Of a DNA stretch of 16,293 nucleotides, positions 13,396-16,293 are shown piece after piece. This DNA comes from an uncultured Bacilli bacterium. Its GTDB lineage: Bacteria > Bacillota_I > Bacilli_A > RF39 > UBA660. The stretch covers positions 1 through 16,293 of the forward strand of contig CAKOMU010000023.1 in the NCBI GenBank assembly GCA_934096755.1, given 5' to 3'. The translations under genes and the position numbers were made by a program. Position 1 is the stretch's first letter; each line of letters begins with the position of its first letter. The notes beneath the pieces are model-generated. The model saw only the letters and a list, made by a program, of their open reading frames with translations. It made no database searches and was not told the origin of the DNA.

Positions 13396-13806
13396 TTACC
13401 AATCTAATTCTTCATCAGTATTATGTTTACCTGTCTTTTCGGTATCATCACTTATTTTGCCTTGAACATTAACATTCTTAGGAGCTACTAAATAAATACC
13501 TACGCCAATCTTTTGCATTGAACCACCAATAGCATACACTACTCCACTAAGAAAATCAATAATTCTTTTAGCTTGATCTGAGGTTACTCTTTTCAAATTC
13601 ACTACCACACTATTACGATTTTTTAAATGTTCCGCAATTTGTTGGGCTTCTGAATAAGCTCTAGGCTCTAATAAAATCATCTTATTTCCTGTTTTATCAG
13701 CTTCTTTTAATGCTTCTTCCTCACTTAAATTATAATACCCATCTTCTGTACCATTTAAAGTATCTTCATCTTCATCTTTAAAAATTTGTTTTAAGCTAAA
13801 TCCCAT
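13396..13806 (-). CDS. sepF: Cell division protein SepF
   Basis: SepF anchors FtsZ to the membrane and bends Z-ring filaments. The 136-aa protein has the expected layout: an amphipathic N-terminal helix (MGFSLKQIF), an acidic linker (10-35), then the SepF core (about 41-110) with NSVVVNLKRVTSDQAKRIIDFLSG and YAIGGSMQKIGVGIYLVAP, the glycine-rich dimer region. A short hydrophilic tail follows (KISDDTEKTG...ELDW). GGAGG is 7 bases before the ATG. It leads the sepF-divIVA unit from its own promoter after the glyS terminator. Confidence 0.96.
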   Translation of the reverse strand: MGFSLKQIFKDEDEDTLNGTEDGYYNLSEEEALKEADKTGNKMILLEPRAYSEAQQIAEHLKNRNSVVVNLKRVTSDQAKRIIDFLSGVVYAIGGSMQKIGVGIYLVAPKNVNVQGKISDDTEKTGKHNTDEELDW

Positions 13807-13833
13807 CGTGATTCCTCCCTAGTCTACTTTCCC

Positions 13834-13862
13834 ATTTTATCAAATTTTCAGTTCATTTACAA
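13834..13862 (-). promoter_or_regulatory. sepF promoter
   Basis: TTGTAA (13857-13862), a 17-bp spacer and TAAAAT (13834-13839), with an added TG one base upstream of the -10 box, on the minus strand about 27 bases before the ATG. Confidence 0.7.
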
Positions 13863-13882
13863 GAGCATATTTCTTTAAGTTG

Positions 13883-13904
13883 AAAAAAACTAGTCAAACT
13901 AGCT
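13883..13904 (-). terminator. glyS terminator
   Basis: AGCTAGT (13896-13902 on the minus strand) pairs with ACTAGTT (13889-13895), one G-U pair and essentially no loop beyond TTG, followed by a U-run (13883-13889). It starts right after the glyS stop codon. Confidence 0.75.
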
Positions 13905-15278
13905 TTATAATTCAATTTTCTTGCTAATGTATTTTACTAATTCATCAACAGGTAAAGTAATTTGTTCCATGGTATCTCTATCTCTTAATGTCACAGTATC
14001 ATCCGTAATAGTATTATCATCAACAGTTATAGCAAATGGTGTTCCAATAGCATCACTTCGTCTATATCTTTTTCCTATTGAACCAGATTCATCATAACTA
14101 CAAGCAAAATATTTACATAAGCGAGCATAAACATCATTAGCTTTTGTCGCATGGACTTTTTTAATAAGGGGTAAAATTGTCACTTTATAAGGTGCTAAAG
14201 CAGGATGAATTTTTAGTACTAATCGTTCTTCTCCCTCAACCATTTCTTTAGTATAAGCATCAGCTAATATAGCAAGCAATAAACGATCTAATCCAACTGA
14301 CGGTTCAATTACAAATGGCAAATATTTTTCGTTAGTTTCTGAATCCATGTATCTTAAATCATTACCACTTTTATCTTGATGAACACCTAAATCGTAATCT
14401 GTTCGATCAGCAACACCCCAAAGTTCGCCCCAACCCATTGGATAATTATATTCAATGTCTGTTGTAGCTTTACTATAAAAACATAGTTCTTCTTGTTCAT
14501 GATCACGATAACGTAAATTTTCCTTTTTTAATCCCAAAGTTTTTAAAAAATCTAAACAATAATTTTTCCAATACCCAAACCATTCTAAATCTGTATTAGG
14601 TTTACAAAAAAATTCTAGTTCCATTTGTTCAAATTCTCGTGTTCTAAAAATAAAATTACCTGGGGTTATTTCATTACGAAAAGCCTTACCAGTTTGAGCT
14701 ATACCAAAAGGCAATTTAAGACGCATACTTCTTTCTACATTTTTAAAATTAACAAAAATACCTTGAGCAGTTTCTCCTCTTAAATAAACCTTACTTTTAG
14801 CATCATCAGTAACACCCACTGAAGTTTCAAACAACAAATTAAATTTACGAATTGGAGTAAAATCACAAGCACCACATACTGGGCAAGCTATTTTATTTTC
14901 TTGAATATAATTTTCTAATTTTTCATTATCCCAACCATCACCAGTCAGTTCACCATGCGTGAATTCTTCTACTAATTTGTCGGCTCTATGACGTGCTTTA
15001 CATTTTTTACAATCTATTAAAGGATCAGCAAAACTTGCAACATGACCAGATGCTACCCAAACATTTGGATTCATAATTATCGCTGCATCAATTCCTACAT
15101 TATACGGATTTTCTTGAATAAATTTCTTTTTCCAAGCTTGTCTAATATTTTCTTTTAAATTTGTTCCAACTGGACCGTAATCCCAAGAATTAGCAAGACC
15201 TCCATAAATCTCACTACCTTGAAATATTATTCCATATTGCTTACAATAGTTAACTAATTCTTCCATAGATACTTTCAT
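13905..15278 (-). CDS. glyS: Glycyl-tRNA synthetase, single-chain dimeric type
   Basis: This is the alpha2-type GlyRS of many Firmicutes and eukaryotes, not the alpha2-beta2 GlyQ/GlyS enzyme. Motifs: class II motif 1 region SWDYGPVG (31-38), the glycine-site RGETAQGIFVNF (167-178), motif 2 FRNEITPGNFIFRTREFEQ (200-218), and motif 3 EPSVGLDRLLLAIL (325-338), followed by the anticodon-binding domain. A likely zinc site is formed by CKKC (90-93) and CPVC (132-135). The 457-aa length fits the family. The ATG has GGAGTG 5 bases upstream. A gene named glyQS elsewhere is the same enzyme class. Regulation is by a plain promoter; the leader is only about 20 nt, so there is no T-box. Confidence 0.98.
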   Translation of the reverse strand: MKVSMEELVNYCKQYGIIFQGSEIYGGLANSWDYGPVGTNLKENIRQAWKKKFIQENPYNVGIDAAIIMNPNVWVASGHVASFADPLIDCKKCKARHRADKLVEEFTHGELTGDGWDNEKLENYIQENKIACPVCGACDFTPIRKFNLLFETSVGVTDDAKSKVYLRGETAQGIFVNFKNVERSMRLKLPFGIAQTGKAFRNEITPGNFIFRTREFEQMELEFFCKPNTDLEWFGYWKNYCLDFLKTLGLKKENLRYRDHEQEELCFYSKATTDIEYNYPMGWGELWGVADRTDYDLGVHQDKSGNDLRYMDSETNEKYLPFVIEPSVGLDRLLLAILADAYTKEMVEGEERLVLKIHPALAPYKVTILPLIKKVHATKANDVYARLCKYFACSYDESGSIGKRYRRSDAIGTPFAITVDDNTITDDTVTLRDRDTMEQITLPVDELVKYISKKIEL

Positions 15279-15301
15279 AAAATCACTCCTCAGTAGCTTT
15301 A

Positions 15302-15330
15302 ATTATACCAATAGGTACATTTATTTTCAA
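15302..15330 (-). promoter_or_regulatory. glyS promoter
   Basis: TTGAAA (15325-15330), a 17-bp spacer and TATAAT (15302-15307) on the minus strand. The start site should be near 15295, leaving a very short leader. Confidence 0.85.
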
Positions 15331-15349
15331 TATTTATCACCATAATAAC

Positions 15350-15442
15350 TTAAAAAGTTATGAAGTGTTTTCACAAAAATTCATCAAAAATAGTCATAAA
15401 CACCTTAAAGTATAACTTTTTAACTTTAAAATATTTATGACT
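15350..15442. other. Two overlapping, mutually exclusive hairpins upstream of glyS
   Basis: Hairpin 1: TTAAAAAGTTAT (15350-15361) with ATAACTTTTTAA (15412-15423), plus GTGTTT (15365-15370) with AAACAC (15398-15403). Hairpin 2: AGTCATAAA (15392-15400) with TTTATGACT (15434-15442), plus TTAAAG (15405-15410) with CTTTAA (15424-15429). They share 15398-15403, and one arm of hairpin 1 is the loop of hairpin 2, so both cannot form. On the minus strand hairpin 2 is followed by ATTTTTG, so it could be a terminator. A TATAAT (15446-15451) lies just upstream on that strand. Purpose unknown. Confidence 0.7.
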
Positions 15443-15591
15443 TTTATTATACAATTTATATTAGTTTTACAGCCCACGCTTAAACAGCCTGCACCAGATT
15501 ATTTTTATTACCTATCATCCACTTTTTTCCTTAGTTTTTTCGTACTCACCTCGTCTCGCAAGGGTACGTAGATTTGCATTTTCCTTTGCCA
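15443..15591. other. Gene-free stretch with raised GC after the surface gene
   Basis: No recognised gene lies between the surface-protein stop and the hairpins. Two short minus-strand frames are open: 15508-15579, 23 codons starting MQIYVPLRDEV, with AAGGA before its ATG; and 15515-15592, 25 codons starting with GTG (MAKENANLRTLARRGEYEK). Neither is recognised. A CGTAC/GTACG stem spans 15541-15568. Several blocks, such as 15471-15500 and 15541-15570, are clearly richer in GC than the surrounding AT-rich DNA. Confidence 0.5.
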
Positions 15592-16293
15592 CTATTTTAT
15601 CAAAAAAGGCGAACTGGCGGTGCCGTTTCCACCGACATAGGCTACGCTAGACTCAAGATAAAGGACTGGGCGCACTGCATAGTCATTGGCAGCACCAAAA
15701 GTGCTCACCCCCCCATTAGCATAGATATAGGCTACAGTGGTCGTCTGACTCGTAGAAGGTGTAATTGTCCATTCCAACAAGCCCATATACATCCAATTAA
15801 CACTTGTTATGGATGAACTATTATAAGAACTTACAATGGTTGTCCATGCACTTGGTGCTGCTGCATATCCATAGTCACTTACATACATTAATCCTACTTT
15901 TGCATCATATGTCCTATTTGTTACTGGATTAGTTATTTCGTTCTTGTAAGTGTTTGATACTGTTACAACATACAAATTAGCATCAGTATTTCCTCCTACT
16001 TTCCATGTATGTGTTGCTATTTTATTTGACCAATTTGTTCCTATATTATTTATATAATTCGTATTTAGATTTGTTTTATTTAACAAGCTATTACTCCATG
16101 TATTATTTACTATACCCGACTTAATATTCCAATTGTATACTCCTATATCAGCAAATGAATTTTGCCCTTTATTAGTTCCATTATATGTACCTGATGGATA
16201 TGTTTTTACATAATCTCCATCTGTACCAAGAAGACTCGCTTTAGCATAATCATATTTTATTAATTTAACTTGATCTCCAAAGACTCCTATTAT
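15592..16293 (-). CDS. DUF6273-like surface protein, 3' part only
   Basis: The frame is open from the window edge to a TAG stop, so 233 residues of the C-terminal part are visible and the start lies outside. The visible part begins IIGVFGDQVKLIKYDYAK and continues with NTWSNSLLNKTNLNTNYI, ATHTWKVGGNT, and a C-terminal block: AKVGLMYVSDYGYAAAP, WMYMGLLEWTITPS, NDYAVRPVLYLES and GGNGTASSPFLIK. This matches my memory of DUF6273-type repeats in secreted proteins of uncultured Firmicutes, often encoded in families with prepilin-like or signal N-termini; those ends cannot be seen here. The last 120 or so bases are strikingly GC-rich relative to the rest of the gene. Function is unknown, probably cell-surface. 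Confidence 0.75.
   Translation of the reverse strand: MIGVFGDQVKLIKYDYAKASLLGTDGDYVKTYPSGTYNGTNKGQNSFADIGVYNWNIKSGIVNNTWSNSLLNKTNLNTNYINNIGTNWSNKIATHTWKVGGNTDANLYVVTVSNTYKNEITNPVTNRTYDAKVGLMYVSDYGYAAAPSAWTTIVSSYNSSSITSVNWMYMGLLEWTITPSTSQTTTVAYIYANGGVSTFGAANDYAVRPVLYLESSVAYVGGNGTASSPFLIK

Noticed and set aside
15279..15450. T-box or glycine riboswitch for glyS
   Set aside because: The promoter at 15302-15330 leaves a leader of about 20 nt, and no T-box core or GGTGG-type element occurs further upstream.
15574..15816. Plus-strand 80-codon frame over the surface gene end
   Set aside because: It is antisense to the DUF6273-like coding region, whose frame continues to the window edge with clear family motifs.

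Overview
The window is AT-rich, with bacterial gene spacing, Shine-Dalgarno sites and sigma-A-like promoters (TTGNNN-17-TATAAT), and nearly every gene is on the minus strand. Content is low-GC Gram-positive housekeeping: an infC-rpmI-rplT operon with a leader attenuator, rpsO-pnp, a threonine T-box upstream of thrS, sepF-divIVA and the single-chain GlyRS. TGA is a stop (end of the first gene) and Trp is TGG, so the code is standard rather than the Mycoplasma code. Compact proteins, a ThrRS without the TGS domain and a DUF6273-like surface protein suggest an uncultured Bacilli/Mollicutes-related (RF39-like) lineage. That assignment is inference.

Layout, left to right. 1-106: two copies of an 18-bp tandem repeat and a hairpin. 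107-1249: an alanine-racemase-like protein with a damaged active site. 1329-2672 (+): a very short UvrD-type helicase, ending in a bidirectional terminator. 2688-6778: on the minus strand, infC (AUA start), rpmI, rplT (with an added SAP/Rho-N-like domain), then rpsO from its own promoter, a terminator, pnp, and a DUF1653 gene overlapping the pnp end. 7013-8835: an AbiEii-like nucleotidyltransferase followed 8 bases later by a kinase-fold protein. 8860-11100: a threonine T-box leader, a small helical ORF and thrS as one unit. 11068-12937: an unknown protein, tRNA-Lys(CTT), an anchored SH3b protein and a small two-TM protein (+). 12946-15330: divIVA, sepF and glyS. 15331-15591: a gene-free stretch with competing hairpins. 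15592-16293: the 3' end of a DUF6273-like surface protein, much richer in GC at its end.

The genes serve mostly translation (IF3, L35, L20, S15, ThrRS, GlyRS, tRNA-Lys), RNA decay (PNPase) and division/polarity (SepF, DivIVA). Two RNA switches can be traced base by base: the T-box (specifier ACU, acceptor-pairing UGGU) and an infC-operon attenuator with a 9-nt antiterminator. The best candidate for a new system is the nucleotidyltransferase/kinase pair. It resembles a toxin neutralised by phosphorylation, but this is unproven.
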